This document shows positions 10,110 to 21,737 of a DNA stretch of 64,000 bases, one piece after another. Position 1 is the first letter of the stretch, and each line of letters opens with the position of its first letter. Under the pieces are notes generated by a model that did no database searches, was not told the origin of the DNA, and saw only the letters and a program-made list of their open reading frames with translations. Made by a program: the position numbers and the translations under genes. Where the stretch lies: positions 1 through 64,000 of the forward strand of contig JASANG010003235.1 of NCBI GenBank assembly GCA_030248215.1, read 5' to 3'. The stretch comes from Enoplolaimus lenunculus (Eukaryota; Nematoda; Enoplea; Enoplida; Thoracostomopsidae).

Positions 10110-13100
10110 GTAAGTTAAACCATAGTGTTAGTTTGCAATCCGACGTTCGCTTGTTGCCTCAAACAAAAATTCTAGTATCTAAAAAAGAATGCAACAAATT
10201 TTGGCCAAATTCAGTTGAACACAATTTTGTGTAATTTTTAACGCAATCGCATTTTTTTGTTCAATTTGCTTAACCATCAATGAAACAAATTGTCAGTCAG
10301 TATTATAAATAGTGGATGATTACTGTTTTACACAAGAATGTGCAATTGGGCACATTCTGTGTACACAAGAATATAGGTACCTAGGGCGCGTTGTGTTTTT
10401 TTCCGACCCCAAAGAATGTACGTAGCGCGCGTTGCATTTTTGGGCTACCCTCCTTTTTTAAATTTGGAAGGGGGGGGGGGAAATTTGCTCAAAGTGCATA
10501 ATATGTCAATGGAAAAAGTGCTCCATTATATTTTCTTGAAAATATGTTAATTTTCTTCATATACGGCAGTTTTATTACATGTGATATTGACCGCCAAAGT
10601 AAGCTAGTAGGGCACAAACATATATAACTAGTGTTGGTACATTTTATACCACGCGTAAATGCCACTGTGGCACTGCTAGTTGAACACTGTTAAGAGTGAT
10701 CATCGGCTCTTGGTGTTATATACAGTAATGCCTTATGTACTGAGTACAAGCTCTGAGCATTTTAAGCTTAAACCGTAACCTAAGCCTAAGCATAAATGAT
10801 AATCTTTAACGGAAGCTTAAGATATATGCTTTCACAGCCTAAGCAGAATCCTACGACTTTGTTCTGGACCTGTTCCAGACATAGGCTGTGCTATCAAAAA
10901 TAAACTACTGTATTCCGATAAGTTGACTAATCAACTCATGGAGAGAATTAGTTTTTTCTGGTCATTGCTGATTTCATAACAGTAAGCATTAACTCGCTCT
11001 GAGCTGACTTATTTCTGGGTTAGTTGATTAATTAACTCATAATGAGTTCAATACATTCAGAATTTTGAGTTCTGAAAGACCTAATTTAGCGCTCAGACGT
11101 CTGAGCGGATCCAACTCATTCTGAGTTAAAATTAAATCACACAAATTTAGTGTGGCCAAAACAAAGCCAAACGCTAAATATGAAAGTTCTGTTTTGCTAT
11201 TTCAAGTTTAAATGTCCGCTAAAATTTTGATCAGTTATTGATTTTGCGCATGGTAAAAACTTGTACGAAAACAGAACGGTATTAATTTTTGTTTAATGCA
11301 GGGTTTTCTATGCGACATGAACGGTTGCTAAGCAACTGCATGATATTTCCTCTTGACAGTAAACTTTGTACTCTGCAAGACAATTTCTTTTCTGACAAAT
11401 TGCTCACTGTTTGCAATATGATTTGTGTCAACGGTGCCACAAAATCTTTCACTTTATAGTATATATTATGGGATATTGGCCTGCATTTGCAAATAAAGGT
11501 AACACTAGTCGAAGCCCAAAAACCATGTACGGCGTTCACATTAATTGTTCAATGCCTAAGTGCAATTTTGATGCCAAACAGCTAGTTTTTTTGAGAAGCT
11601 TTCTACACAAAAATATATTGTCTTGTATCTAGAAATATTGCCTGAAATTTAAGACAATAATGTATTGATACAAACTCCAGACATATATGTCTGGAACTGA
11701 TGACTTTTATTTCACAATTTTTTAGAAATATTGGTCTAAAAAATTTCAAACTTAAATGTCTTAAATTTAAGACTCTGCTTTACGAACAATTAAGAAATAT
11801 ATTTCTGAAATATAAGACAAATATGTCTGAAATAAAACGCAGTTTTCCAAGGAAGCGATTCTAAAATTGGGGGCTAAAAGCTTAACCAAATACGCTAATT
11901 TTACAACCTAAGAAATTTCCAAGACATAAAGTTAGGTTGAGTAGAGCCTGAGCTCAACCCGAAATATCTTTGCAATTCGATTATTTATATACCCTTTAAA
12001 GAATATAAACGGAGCCCCTGTTTTTAACGTACACGAAAATCAGAAAATTAATCCATGAATAAGAGACTATTTCTTGAAAGAAAGAAATTGGTGTCTTAAA
12101 ATCTATAAAATATAGCAATTTCTTAAATGTAAGATATTTCACGTTTTAACCATTTAAGAAACGAATTTCTGAGCTATTTAAGGTCATTAATGTCTGAATT
12201 ACAATATATTTATGTCTTGAAAATATAACAAAGTATGAGTCTTGAAGACAATTTATTTTGTGTGAACTTGAAATAAAGAAAAAAAGCTGCGATATTTCTA
12301 AATATAAAATTTTTCAATAGGTATCTCCTACGCTCTACGCTGTATATACGTTTTACTCAATTCTACAGCTATAAACGAGGCTAATTAGTGAAAGAAAACA
12401 GGCCGACCATCTATTACCATAGCAGATTGTAGAAATTATTTAACATGTGTATAAAGATTAAGTTTATTTTTAATTGAAAGTAATGTGCAATTACCGTGTT
12501 AATCTCTTTACGCCCCTCGAAGTGACCATGTACGAATTTCTCATAGAACTGAAGCGTGTTAATGCGAGAAGACAACGAACATTTGCAGAAAATTGCCTAC
12601 TATTTAGCAGTCGTAAGTCAGGTGTTATGTCAAGTTTCGGGTGTAAAACAGCAATTCCTATGGAAAATTTTTTTAACAATTTTCGACTAGAAATATAGCT
12701 GGGCTTCAGATATTTTTCTAGAAGAATTTGTCTTCGAATTCATCTTCCACCCGACATATGCTCCACTTTTGAATCGCTAAGCTATAAACGAACCCAATTA
12801 GTGAAAAACTGACAATTTAAATAATTGTTTATGTCTGAGTAAAAAATTTTGTTTTTAAACCTATGACTGGAACCACAGGGTACAACTGGGACGGTCTGTC
12901 TCCGGCTCCGGTTTGAGCAGAAAATCGACCTCCGGCTGCGGTGTTTTTCACCTCTGGTTGTACCCTGCTGGACGATGCTCGTAGTGCCTACATTGAATTC
13001 TTTGCCAATGTTCTGAAGTTAAGGTTTGCGCTGTAACCTGGCGTCCGGTGCCGTCGGTGCCGTCCGTCACGGTGTGTCACCCGTGCGGCGACGTCCGTCA

Positions 13101-16100
13101 CCATCGCCACCATACGTTATCGCACGTGAGTTATTTGCGTGCGATACCGCACGGTGCCGTCCGTGACGGCGTTGTGGTGAGTGACGGGCGGCGCCGTACG
13201 AGTGACGGACGTCGCCGGACGGTACCATGCGAATGACGGACGGCGACGGACGGCACCGTACGGCACCAATTGTATAGCGCAACCCTAATACATCCTCCAC
13301 AATAAAATGTGTACAGGGCGTGGAATACAAAAAATTTTACGGTTAAAACACCCCAGCGACTGGATTTTTTTGAAATCAACGAGCTGTTAAAACTATGAGC
13401 TTCGGTGAGGTTAAACTGGTTCGCGGTTATAACGTAAACGTTTATAATTTTGAATTTAACTTTAAACTAAAAGTCAAAGCTCAGTCTGTGTTTTGTTCAG
13501 TTTTCGCAAGTTTTGACCCCGGTTTTATAAAGTTGTGCCATCATAAATAGAATTTTAATTAATATGTCATTTTTGGAACAAGAACGAAACTTGCGTAGCC
13601 GGATGTACACCTGACCGACTTGGCCGGTTCAAAATGTATCGACACGCTGTTTGCGTGAAACTTGACTACTTTACCACAAAATTTAGATTTAATCGAAGCT
13701 AAACATGAATCTTTACGCCCCTACACGCAAGGGGCGTCGCGAGGGGAGGAGGTTATGGTGTCATAACCCCTCCAATGACTTTAACAAGTTTATTTTTGTA
13801 ACAAGTGTCGAGCCTCGGACGTAACGGTCCCTTCAATGTCAATGTGAAGGGATCCCAAAGTCAATACGTTCTCTACGCCCCGCTATATTTTTTAAAATCC
13901 AGGCTACGGCCCATCGAGGCGCATCTTTTAACCAGTGGCCCATGTACCCATTTTCAACTCTGTGAAACTCATCTCTACCTAAGCCTCGCTTCTATCTCCT
14001 TTTAAACATAATAGTGCATAATCGTTATCACGTTCATAAATCACTTATGTTATTAACTCGACCAGAGTTCACTGAAACATTGCCTAAACGAGTCGGTTGC
14101 CTTTGGTTTAGTGAAATCCGATCCTCACAAGTTTGTATATACCATGTTTTTAAGCGCTCAGTTTTATGTTGTGGGTGGTATTTTTAAATTGTTGATTTTG
14201 TTTTTGGCGTTTTTTGGCTTTAGTCAGGAACACATTTTCACCTGGACCTTATAACGAATATTACAATGTACAAGATTGCATCTGTAAAGGCTGAATGAGG
14301 CTGATCCATACCGAATAATTTTTTATCCAGTACTTTTTCCTTGGTAAGACTATTGATTAAACCTGGGTACAACCGGAAGTCGGGATTCTGGGTCTGTCAC
14401 AAACCGACCTCCAACCTAAGCTTTAAAACAAATTTTGTAGGAGGTTTCTGCAATATTTGGTATCATGAAATTTCATAGTTTTTATAAACGTTTGATTGTT
14501 GCTAACATTGGCACTATTTTGAAAGTTTTATTATTTGCAGAAAATTTTCAAAACAAAACCACAAAAACAATTTTTTGACGACAACACTTTACATCAACGT
14601 TGGTGCGGAAATATAAAAACTGTCCTTATATTCAATTTAAAGAATACCTAATCACAGAATATTTTCTCAACTCAGTGTCTCAGTGCTTCAAATGGGGTAT
14701 GCTGGACCCGAGAGCCTGTGCCCAGAGTGGAGACAGAACGTGTAACCCCCTATAAAAATTTTGGCGGCCCACGCAGGATAACTCTATATAGCACTGTTTG
14801 TAAATAATTCGAAATCAACAATATGCCCCTCTTAAAAGTAATTTGCTTCCATAGCATATTGAGCTGACTACGGGACTGTCGGATAAGCACCGGAACATAT
14901 TTTGATTGGTTTGGTGCTGCAGCACGGAACCAACAACTAAAATATTGTCACTTGACAAAATTGACAAAATTTTGTTAGTAATGTTTCTTCGAGATCGGTT
15001 CCCAGTCCTGCAGCCTGCTCAGCTCGATATGCGACTAAAATTAATAATTTTTCAGGATGGGCGTAGGGTACTCGATGACTTATAAGCAACGTTGAAAATT
15101 TCTTAGAAATGGTGTGCTAAATTCTTTCATTGGGGGGCTGAGTCCTCATACTTCCTCCTATGTGGCTCCGGGCCTGTCAGCATCTATTTGAGAGAAATGA
15201 CAACGGACGGAGGAGTGCGGTCCTTTGGCTGATTTCGATACAGCGGTGACAACACGGCAGCTCCGTGGTTAGGTAATACATTTATACAAAACGTCTTTGA
15301 AACTTTTATACTTCAACATCCGTTTTCCGCTCCATTTATGTTTAGTTAGGATGCGATTAGTTTCTGGTATTAATCAATAAAAAACAACAAATAAGAAAAA
15401 GTGCATACTGGCTTGAGCCTTCTAAAAATGTCAAAACGAATTTTTTTTCGTATAGGGAAATATCACGAGTGTAGCCAGGAAGTTTATTTCAGATGCAAAC
15501 ATTAAGTAAGCATTTTCCCAAACAACCGGAACAAGCCAGAAAACCCGTTTTGGCTCGTTTTGGCTCCAGTTGCTGTTTGTTGTTCGACTTGCAATGGTTA
15601 TAAAAGTATCTATTGTTTGATGGTGACATATCCACTGTATTGCTCCGCTGTTCAGGGTTGTGGTGACGTAACAAAACACAAACACAATTTTGGCTTTTAA
15701 TTTAAATCTTTTATCGTTCAATTTTGAAAAATAATATAAATTCGATGTGTTTAATTTAGTAGGTTTTGTGCATTTTTCGTGCTCGCAGACATTTCGTGCC
15801 AGTTCAAAATTTGCATTGTGTTTTTTGATTCCGGCGTCCCAATGGGATCTATCGATGGATCACCCTTTCGAACTCGCACAAAACTTTAAATTTTTCATTG
15901 GCACAAATTAATTTTAAAACTGTATTTTAATCTTTACGCTCGTTTCGCTTGCGAATTCCTCGAAAAGTCAACCTTTTTACTGTAAAACTCAAGATTGGCA
16001 AAACCCTTTGATATTAAAAAACTGGCTACGCGCCTGTGCGTCGTTGAACGGTATTGAAATCGATGACGATATATACTAGGTGTAGCTCAGTAGGAGTACA

Positions 16101-17265
16101 AAACACTAAGTCTTAAACAGTATTCAATTTAATTACTGTATTGACCCGAATAAGAGGAGGGTAATAAGAAGGGGGCGTCCCCGTTTTGAGTCCCGATCAA
16201 TAGAGGTCCGTATCCCTAATAAGAGTCCGTAAGCGGATAGAGTCCCTAAACCCTAATTAGAGTCCATAAATGACAATTATCTCAAATTGTGCATAAATGA
16301 CTCCCAGACTAAATATATTTGAGTTCAAAACTTAAACCGTACTTAAGTTTTGAAAATAACAATCCAAAGTATAACCTTGCATTATCGCTCAAGCTTTGGA
16401 TGCAAGGCAAAAAACGTTTAATTAATCGAATAATTGCAGTACCGGATATATATCTGTAACGAAGGACGGCGGAGGGCGGGTTAAAAATAAATAACTGTGC
16501 GTAACCGAATTACAAGGGGGTACCCTCTGGAGAGGCCAAATAAATATCAGCCCCCCATCTTATTCGGGTCAATACAGTATACGTTTTATTTTATTGCTTT
16601 GCTATTTAGCATGCAATTCACAGTGATGGCGATGGCGATTTAGGACGTCTTGGCATTGAGGATACGCATAATTTTTCTTGCTTTAATAGAATCGTCAAAA
16701 CATACATATTTAAGAAATCTAACATTTTTTAATCCATGTTAAAATTAGGGGCGGAACGTTTTTCTGTGAAACTGCAGTACAGTAAAGCTTAAGCTTTAGG
16801 CTATTTTTTGCCTAGGCTTAGGCTTAGGAATAAACTCGTTGTCACCACTTAGGTTTAGGTTTAGGATTGGGAATATGCTTTTACTACTGTTACGGCCGTG
16901 TTCTATACGTTGGCAACTTAAGTTGAAATAAAAGAATTATCAAAGTTTAGCGAAAAAATCTTCAGGAGTGCTTTTTATAGATTTCGTTTTAAGAATTCAA
17001 TGTAGCTTTATATTTTGGTTGGCGGATCTTAGAAAATTGTGGCTAAGGTGCAAAATTGTTTGTTTATTATTTAGTTATTAATGATATAATCTTTTCTCAA
17101 CAGTTACGATCGAAGGATATACTGGTGCATCTGTTAATCCCCGACATAGTTTCCACATATTTGGCTAGAAAACACAAATTGTGCGCTTCAGATGAACTAT
17201 TTGTATCCCAAATGCTTCAAGATGACATTGACTGGGCCGGTTGGAAGATACAGTTCATCCCTTAG
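10012..17265 (+). CDS. Candidate unrecognised plus-strand gene (several exons)
   Basis: Open segments with good splice signals suggest one gene: 10012-10109 (ATG, MLSLFRGLHPKNN, donor GTAAGT), 11302-11358 (acceptor TTTAATGCAG, FSMRHERLLSNCMIFPLD), 12523-12612 (TMYEFLIELKRVNARRQRTF, donor GTAAGT), 14239-14282 (acceptor TTGGCTTTAG, RNTFSPGPYNEYYN) and 17104-17265 (terminal, stop TAG). Phases agree for the second to fifth segments. The first ends in phase 2 while the second enters in phase 1, so an exon between them is missing or the first is wrong. I do not recognise the protein: no signal peptide, membrane segment or motif is obvious. It could also be two genes or chance open frames; the terminal exon is the strongest part. 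Confidence 0.45.
10325..10715. repeat. Interspersed repeat (GTGTACATTCTGTGTA family)
   Basis: It is a second copy of the repeat at 5035, with CACATTCTGTGTACAC, GCGCGTTGCATTTT and GAGTGATCATC blocks. Confidence 0.45.
10912..11130. mobile_element. MITE rich in TGAGTT/AACTCA palindromes, degraded copy
   Basis: AACTCATNNTGAGTT-type blocks match those in the better-preserved copies at 26826 and 29982. Confidence 0.5.
11302..11358 (+). CDS. Candidate small exon
   Basis: 57 nt with a strong TTTTTGTTTAATGCAG acceptor and GTAAAC donor, phase 1 to 1. It encodes FSMRHERLLSNCMIFPLD. Confidence 0.35.
11606..12264. mobile_element. Long AT-rich inverted-repeat element
   Basis: The left end CACAAAAATATATTGTCTTG is mirrored by AAGACAATTTATTTTGTG on the right. 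The interior is full of TTAAATTTAAGAC and GAAATAT blocks. It lies between two candidate exons of the gene at 10012. Confidence 0.6.
12523..12612 (+). CDS. Candidate exon
   Basis: 90 nt, with a pyrimidine-rich acceptor (CTCTTTACGCCCCTCGAAG) and GTAAGT donor, phase 1 to 1. It encodes TMYEFLIELKRVNARRQRTF and then AENCLLFSS, a plausible amphipathic helix rich in Arg and Lys. Confidence 0.45.
12876..12967. mobile_element. Short hAT-like MITE (CAGGGTACAACYGG family)
   Basis: The ends CAGGGTACAACTGG and CTGGTTGTACCCTG are inverted repeats. The interior has CTCCGGCTCCGG units. No convincing 8-bp target duplication is seen. Confidence 0.6.
13040..13285. repeat. GC-rich foldback island
   Basis: It is densely GC-rich in AT-rich surroundings. 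Arms of GTGACGGACGG and GTCCGTCAC repeat in both orientations around a hairpin core (TATCGCACG with CGTGCGATA). Right flank CGCAACCCTAA recurs at the 48535 copy. Overlapping reading frames are by-products of low stop-codon density. Confidence 0.7.
14239..14282 (+). CDS. Candidate exon
   Basis: It follows a long pyrimidine tract ending GGCTTTAG and encodes RNTFSPGPYNEYYN. A GTACAA donor gives phase 0, which fits the terminal exon. A second donor 18 bases later (GTAAAG) is equally possible but gives phase 1. Confidence 0.3.
16136..16577 (+). mobile_element. TA-flanked inverted-repeat element, full copy
   Basis: 442 bp flanked by TA. The ends CTGTATTGACCCGAATAAG and CTTATTCGGGTCAATACAG are inverted. 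The interior has AGTCCGTAAGCGGATAGAG, unique to the left side. A non-autonomous Tc1/mariner-like origin is inferred from the TA duplication. Confidence 0.85.
16748..16907 (-). mobile_element. CCTAAG-hexamer MITE
   Basis: A reverse-orientation copy: GGGGCGGAACGTTTTTCTG at the left, GCTTAGGCTTAGG in the middle, TACTACTGTTACGGCC at the right. Confidence 0.7.
17104..17265 (+). CDS. Candidate terminal exon
   Basis: Acceptor CTTTTCTCAACAG is followed by an open frame to TAG at 17263-17265. It encodes LRSKDILVHLLIPDIVSTYL, then ARKHKLCASDELFVS and a C-terminus DIDWAGWKIQFIP. Balanced codon use and a Trp-rich tail look like real protein, but I recognise no family. Confidence 0.5.
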   Translation, partial: LRSKDILVHLLIPDIVSTYLARKHKLCASDELFVSQMLQDDIDWAGWKIQFIP

Positions 17266-17833
17266 ATCCTACACTGCTGCCAATGGAGAAAACAATATGA
17301 ATTCTGATTTTTAAACGTTTTTAAAACAGAAAAAACCATGGTATAATTGGAATTTTTCAAAACTTCCCTTCGCAGGAAACTTCTGCGCTTTTTGTACCAA
17401 CCCCCCCATTTGCTGATATACATTGCAGGTACAATATATAAACATTAACACACATTAGCTGCAATATTCTGAGAATTTGTCTTATCTTCTCTTATCGGCA
17501 ATAATATTGATAATGTAATATGTTTTAGTTGATGAGTAATTATTATGCAATAGTTTAGAGCAATTACTCTTGGATGCACAATGGTATAGTTTCAAAGCCT
17601 ACCCCATTCACAATTAATAATATTTTTCCGTTGAAAAATTCAAAATATTTTCCGACAAAAATTGCAAAACGCTAGGAACAAACCATGCTTTGAATTTCTA
17701 AACGGTGTTTTTCTAAACATGAAGTAAAGCTGCTTTAGAGCTCTGTAAAATAAACCCTATGGCTAACAAATAATTTATCTATTTAGGGGGGGGGGGGTGA
17801 TTCTAGGCGAGGCATAAGTGAACAGATGCTAAC

Positions 17834-18172
17834 CAAGGGTACAACCGGAGATCAAAGCTTTAGCTCCCGATAAGGATGTTCCGGCAACTTTGGTACCTAG
17901 TGAGATTTTTTAATATTTTTGTAACAAGGATACTATTTTAGTGAGTCTGTTAGCAAAATTTCAATCAATTTTCAAAGTCTAAATAGTCAAAATGTTTTAA
18001 GAAAGATTATCGAACAAATATAAATTGACAACACTTTTTTGGTTATCATCCGAAATTTTGAAAATTTCTGTAATTTTAGGCGCAATATTTCGTTTCACCT
18101 CCGGTTCCAGTAAATCTTGGCGACCTATGACTGCGTTTCCGGCTCCAGCTTTTCACTTCCGGTTGCATCCTG
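17834..18172. mobile_element. hAT-like element (CARGGTACAACCGG family)
   Basis: Ends CAAGGGTACAACCGGAG and CTTCCGGTTGCATCCTG. The flanking octamers ATGCTAAC and CTGTAAAC match at five of eight bases. Confidence 0.5.
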
Positions 18173-18418
18173 CTGTAAACCATTACCTTCGACGCTGAGC
18201 CAATGGTGCATGACAAAGATACCGTTTAGTTTAATTTCATGTACCGATGTTTGGAAATAATTTATGTTTCTAAATATTTGTTTGTTTAAATTATAATTAT
18301 TCAAATATTACTGTATAATTATTTTTGTTTTATTGTATAATCATTTCTATAACAGTTTGTAATTATTTCTATATTACTGGTAAAATAGATGCGCACAAGT
18401 ATTAGTAAAAAATAACGG

Positions 18419-18560
18419 ATGGCTCAAAGATTTGCAGAAATATGTTCGATAACGTCTCGATTAATATGGTTCGCCTCGCTGATGTGTTGTTTCGCCAAAT
18501 ATGGAAACTGCGTACAGTTTGACTACAATACATGGCACCAGCTCGTTAATGGAACTATGC
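18419..18560 (+). CDS. Candidate first exon with signal peptide
   Basis: ATG opens MAQRFAEICSITSRLIWFAS and then LMCCFAKYGNC, a typical signal peptide, followed by VQFDYNTWHQLVNGTM. A GTGAGT donor follows at 18561. The frame also stays open past it to 18718, so it could be unspliced. No continuation exon was found with confidence; one weak possibility is 27132-27173. Family unknown. Confidence 0.35.
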
Positions 18561-19262
18561 GTGAGTTGTTGCAGGGCATTGGGAAACGGTGCGAACAACG
18601 CTGGGAATATGAATACGGACGGAATTACTTCAGAGGGGTCATTCGAGCCTTGCCCTCTCCATTTAACTTTGGCATATATACATGTTATATATGTGTGTGT
18701 AATACGCGCGAATCCTGACAAATTTTGAACATAATTTCATGAACCTAATAACAAATAACGAATTTTGGGCAGGTTGAAAAAAATTGGTCCGCTTTGAAAA
18801 TATACAGCGGGCTATGCACTACAATCTGAGTATAACGGGAGCACATGCCCCCTTTACCCCTCACTTTCGTCGCCTATGCTGGCCAGGCCCATTGGCGTGG
18901 ATGATATATTCCTACCGAAATTTCAAGCGGAACGATAAAAATAGCTGTACTGGTTGTAGTTTTGCCTACTGTGTACTACAGGTTACACAGTGGGCAACAA
19001 GAAATAGTCTTGTTGCATTCAAATTGATAGAAGCCTGCAGCAGAAGAGGCCAGGGGACTCAACCATCCTTGAAATAACATGCCCCTCATTATAGAAGAGA
19101 TTTAAAGTCGGTTGTAAGCCTTTGAAAACCATTCTATGTCCCTCCTAAAACAATATTTTAACACTCGTATCAAAGTGCATTGGCTACAGGCCTGGTTCAC
19201 AGTTATGGATAACTAATACTCGTCAATATCGCAAAAAATATAGCATGAAACACGCTTCTCAT

Positions 19263-19334
19263 GGGGATGTAGTTCAGCGGTATAGCGTCCGCTTTGCATG
19301 CGGAAGGCCCGGAGTTCGAGCCTCCGCGTCTCCA
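19263..19334 (+). tRNA. tRNA-Ala (anticodon TGC)
   Basis: A complete 72-nt cloverleaf. Acceptor GGGGATG pairs with CGTCTCC, the D arm holds TAGTTCAGCGG, the anticodon stem TCCGC/GCGGA encloses loop TTTGCAT (TGC), and the T arm is CCGGAGTTCGAGCCTCCG-like. A Pol III TTTT stop follows within 10 bases. Its gene copy in egfr intron 11 reads CGC. Confidence 0.93.
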
Positions 19335-19606
19335 ACACTTTTGCCGCTAACTATCTTACAGTAGATACGTTGAAATTTTAGAGATAGCCATATTTGTGGC
19401 TTATGTTGCACAAATCGGCGATTGTTTTTTGAACGGCATTAATGCATGTTGCGTCTATGGCTAATAGTCGTAGATTCATGCATCAGTTCAGACTCAAACT
19501 CAGGTATGGGCTTTCTTTCCAATTCATGCTTTTAGGCTCAAACTCAGTATTAATTAGAGATAAACTTATAACATTCTAAATGTATGAGACCCATGAAAAG
19601 ATCAGG

Positions 19607-19710
19607 AGCGGACTGTTTTTCATGGGACTGCAATAAAGTAAAGTTTAAGCTTTAGACTAATTTTGGGCTCAACCTTAGGCTTAGGCTTAGGAATATGATT
19701 ATAGTACTGT
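19607..19710 (-). mobile_element. CCTAAG-hexamer MITE
   Basis: GGAGCGGACTGTTTTTCATG at the left, CTTAGGCTTAGGCTTAGG in the middle, and a truncated right end at ATAGTACTGTT. Confidence 0.6.
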
Positions 19711-19894
19711 TGATTATGCGTTGAAGTTAAGAATGGTTTAGTACTGATCAACAAACGTTTATTATTCTGCGTTCATACTAAAAGTTACTCTTCTTAGCCC
19801 GTCTACGTTCTACCATCACCATTCAATCGCGATATTCTCGATTCTTAGTTTCTATACCGAACATTGTGAGAGATTAGGCCGCCACACAGGCCAG

Positions 19895-20050
19895 TAGTCA
19901 GTTCACCTTGCTATGAAGTGGAAAAATTTTTTTAACAAGGGCATACAATAATTTTCGATGACGTACAAGCAAAACTTTTCTTGAGGAGGGTATATAACAT
20001 TTTTCAGGAGAGGACTAAACCCCCCTTGATCTTTTCTGGCCATGGGCCGG
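19895..20050. mobile_element. hAT-like MITE (GGGCCCGTAGC family), reverse copy
   Basis: It has AGTTCACCTTGCTATG, GGGCATACAA and TTACAAGCA-like blocks in the order seen at 24530 and 27828. Its ends are degraded. Confidence 0.5.
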
Positions 20051-20194
20051 CCGCCATATTTTTAGATGACTGTTATAATGTTGTATTCCATTGAATTTAA
20101 GTCATTAATATCAATCAAACTAAATATCATTCGAAGCCTGAGAGCAAGTTCTTATACATATTTTGAGTTTTTATTGGTATAACCTGCTAATAGG

Positions 20195-20352
20195 GTCGTA
20201 GCCAGGGGCGGCCATGGGGGAAGGCTCAACCCACCTAGAAATATATGTTGCCCTCCATTGAAATGTTTTACCCCCGATGATAAGTCTTGCGAAATCAACA
20301 ACTTACCCTTCCTTGAATTTTTACTCCCAGCATGTTGAGCTGGCTACAAAAC
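20195..20352. mobile_element. hAT-like MITE (GGGCCCGTAGC family)
   Basis: AGGGTCGTAGCCAGGGG at the left and TGAGCTGGCTACAAAACTG at the right, with GGCTCAACCC and ATAAGTCTT inside. Confidence 0.55.
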
Positions 20353-20607
20353 TGCTTATCAACAGGTCTATTTTGCTGGTCGCATTCAAATAGAAGGGCT
20401 GCAATAACGCAAAAACAATACCAAAAGCCTATACCTGAGCATAAGCCAGTCCTCGATAGAATGAGAAATTTATAATTTTTCATGCCGTTTATGCTTGCTA
20501 AGAAAATATAACATTGAGCGGAGGTTATGCAACTTCCACAATATGATGCATACACCAGGTAACTTTTGATGGGGCAGTGTGATGGATGGGCCTTGAAGCC
20601 AAAAAAG

Positions 20608-20630
20608 CTTCAGTATCCCGGATACTGAAG
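20608..20630. repeat. Perfect short palindrome
   Basis: Arms CTTCAGTATCC and GGATACTGAAG with a one-base centre. A related GCTTCAGTGTCCATGACACT follows at once, so two hairpins lie in tandem. Confidence 0.8.
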
Positions 20631-21404
20631 CCAGAAAACGCTTCAGTGTCCATGACACTACCTCTCAAAAGTTTCCTGGTGTACCCGTATTATGGAGGTT
20701 GCATTATTCCTTTTCCAAATTGAATCCATACTGGCCACACGCCCGCGCTGCCGCATCATTACAACGAACTACGTTTCATTCGTAACGTTTCGTGGGTCTT
20801 GGGTTGAAAAATAATAATTAGATTACATATACAATAAATTGTAGGATAATGATTTGGAAGTTAGCCAGTGCTATAAGCTAAGACTAATTCAAAGCTAGAA
20901 AATGGTAAAAATATTAATAATGACACACGTATTTGTGTAATTTAAATAAATTTTAAGCTATGTTTACGGCTGAAAAGCAGTTTTTAGTTATATACTACAT
21001 ACTTTAATTCGGATATCGTTAATAAAATTGGTTTCAATCAGTTACTATTTTAACCTTAATTTGCAGGGTTTGAACTAGAGCCCTTATCAATAAAAAATTA
21101 ATTAAATATTTTACGTTGTAATTTCATCAAAATGTATGTCTTCTGTGCAATCTGGTTAAAGCATTGCATATTCGTGCTTTATTTGGCTTCTCGTTCGCTT
21201 CATTCGCGAGTTTTTGTCCGCCATTATGTATGTCGCGTTCACGTATGTGCCCACAGTTTTTGGATACAGTGCTGTGCCCCTATATATTTCAAGAACGACC
21301 CATCTCGCAAGCAGGAGGGTTAGATACTCTAGCTGCGACCCTGAAGTTAGCTATGACATTTAACTGTTGTTAAGAACAGTAGCAGCTGGGACATCAGCAT
21401 GTTA

Positions 21405-21737
21405 CTGTAGTGACCAGAATAAGACAAGGGACTGATATTTATTTGGCCTCTCGAGAAGATACCCCCTGTTATTCGGTTACGGAATGTTATTTATTTGCAA
21501 CCCGCCCTCCGCAGCTTTTCGTTACAGATATAAGTACGCTTTCAAGTTTTGAACTCAAATTATTTGTTTCTGGAGTCATTTATACCATACAATTAGGGAT
21601 GGTTGACAGTTATGAACTTAGGGTTTAGGGACTCTATCCCCTTACGGACGTTTATTAGGGATACGGACTTCTATTGATTGGGACTTAAAATGGGGACACT
21701 CCCTTTTGTTACACTCCTCTTATTCGGGTCACTACAG
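21405..21737 (-). mobile_element. TA-flanked inverted-repeat element, internally deleted
   Basis: 333 bp between TA dinucleotides. The ends CTGTAGTGACCAGAATAAG and CTTATTCGGGTCACTACAG are inverted; the orientation is reverse to the 16136 copy. Confidence 0.85.

Larger units (their letters stand above)
12613..17103. other. Repeat-rich stretch without a firm gene
   Basis: Apart from the small candidate exon at 14239 it holds transposon debris: the foldback island at 13040, part of a CAGGGTACAACCGG element near 14363, hAT-like remnants at 14750-15180, a TA-flanked element at 16136 and a CCTAAG MITE at 16748. Nothing else coding was recognised. Confidence 0.6.

Noticed and set aside
13048-13379. 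Three overlapping Arg/Ser/Val-rich reading frames
   Set aside because: They fall on the GC-rich foldback island, where stop codons are rare by composition.
16078-16125. tRNA-like GGTGTAGCTCAGTAGG
   Set aside because: Only a D-arm-like stretch is present; no anticodon stem, T arm or B box follows.
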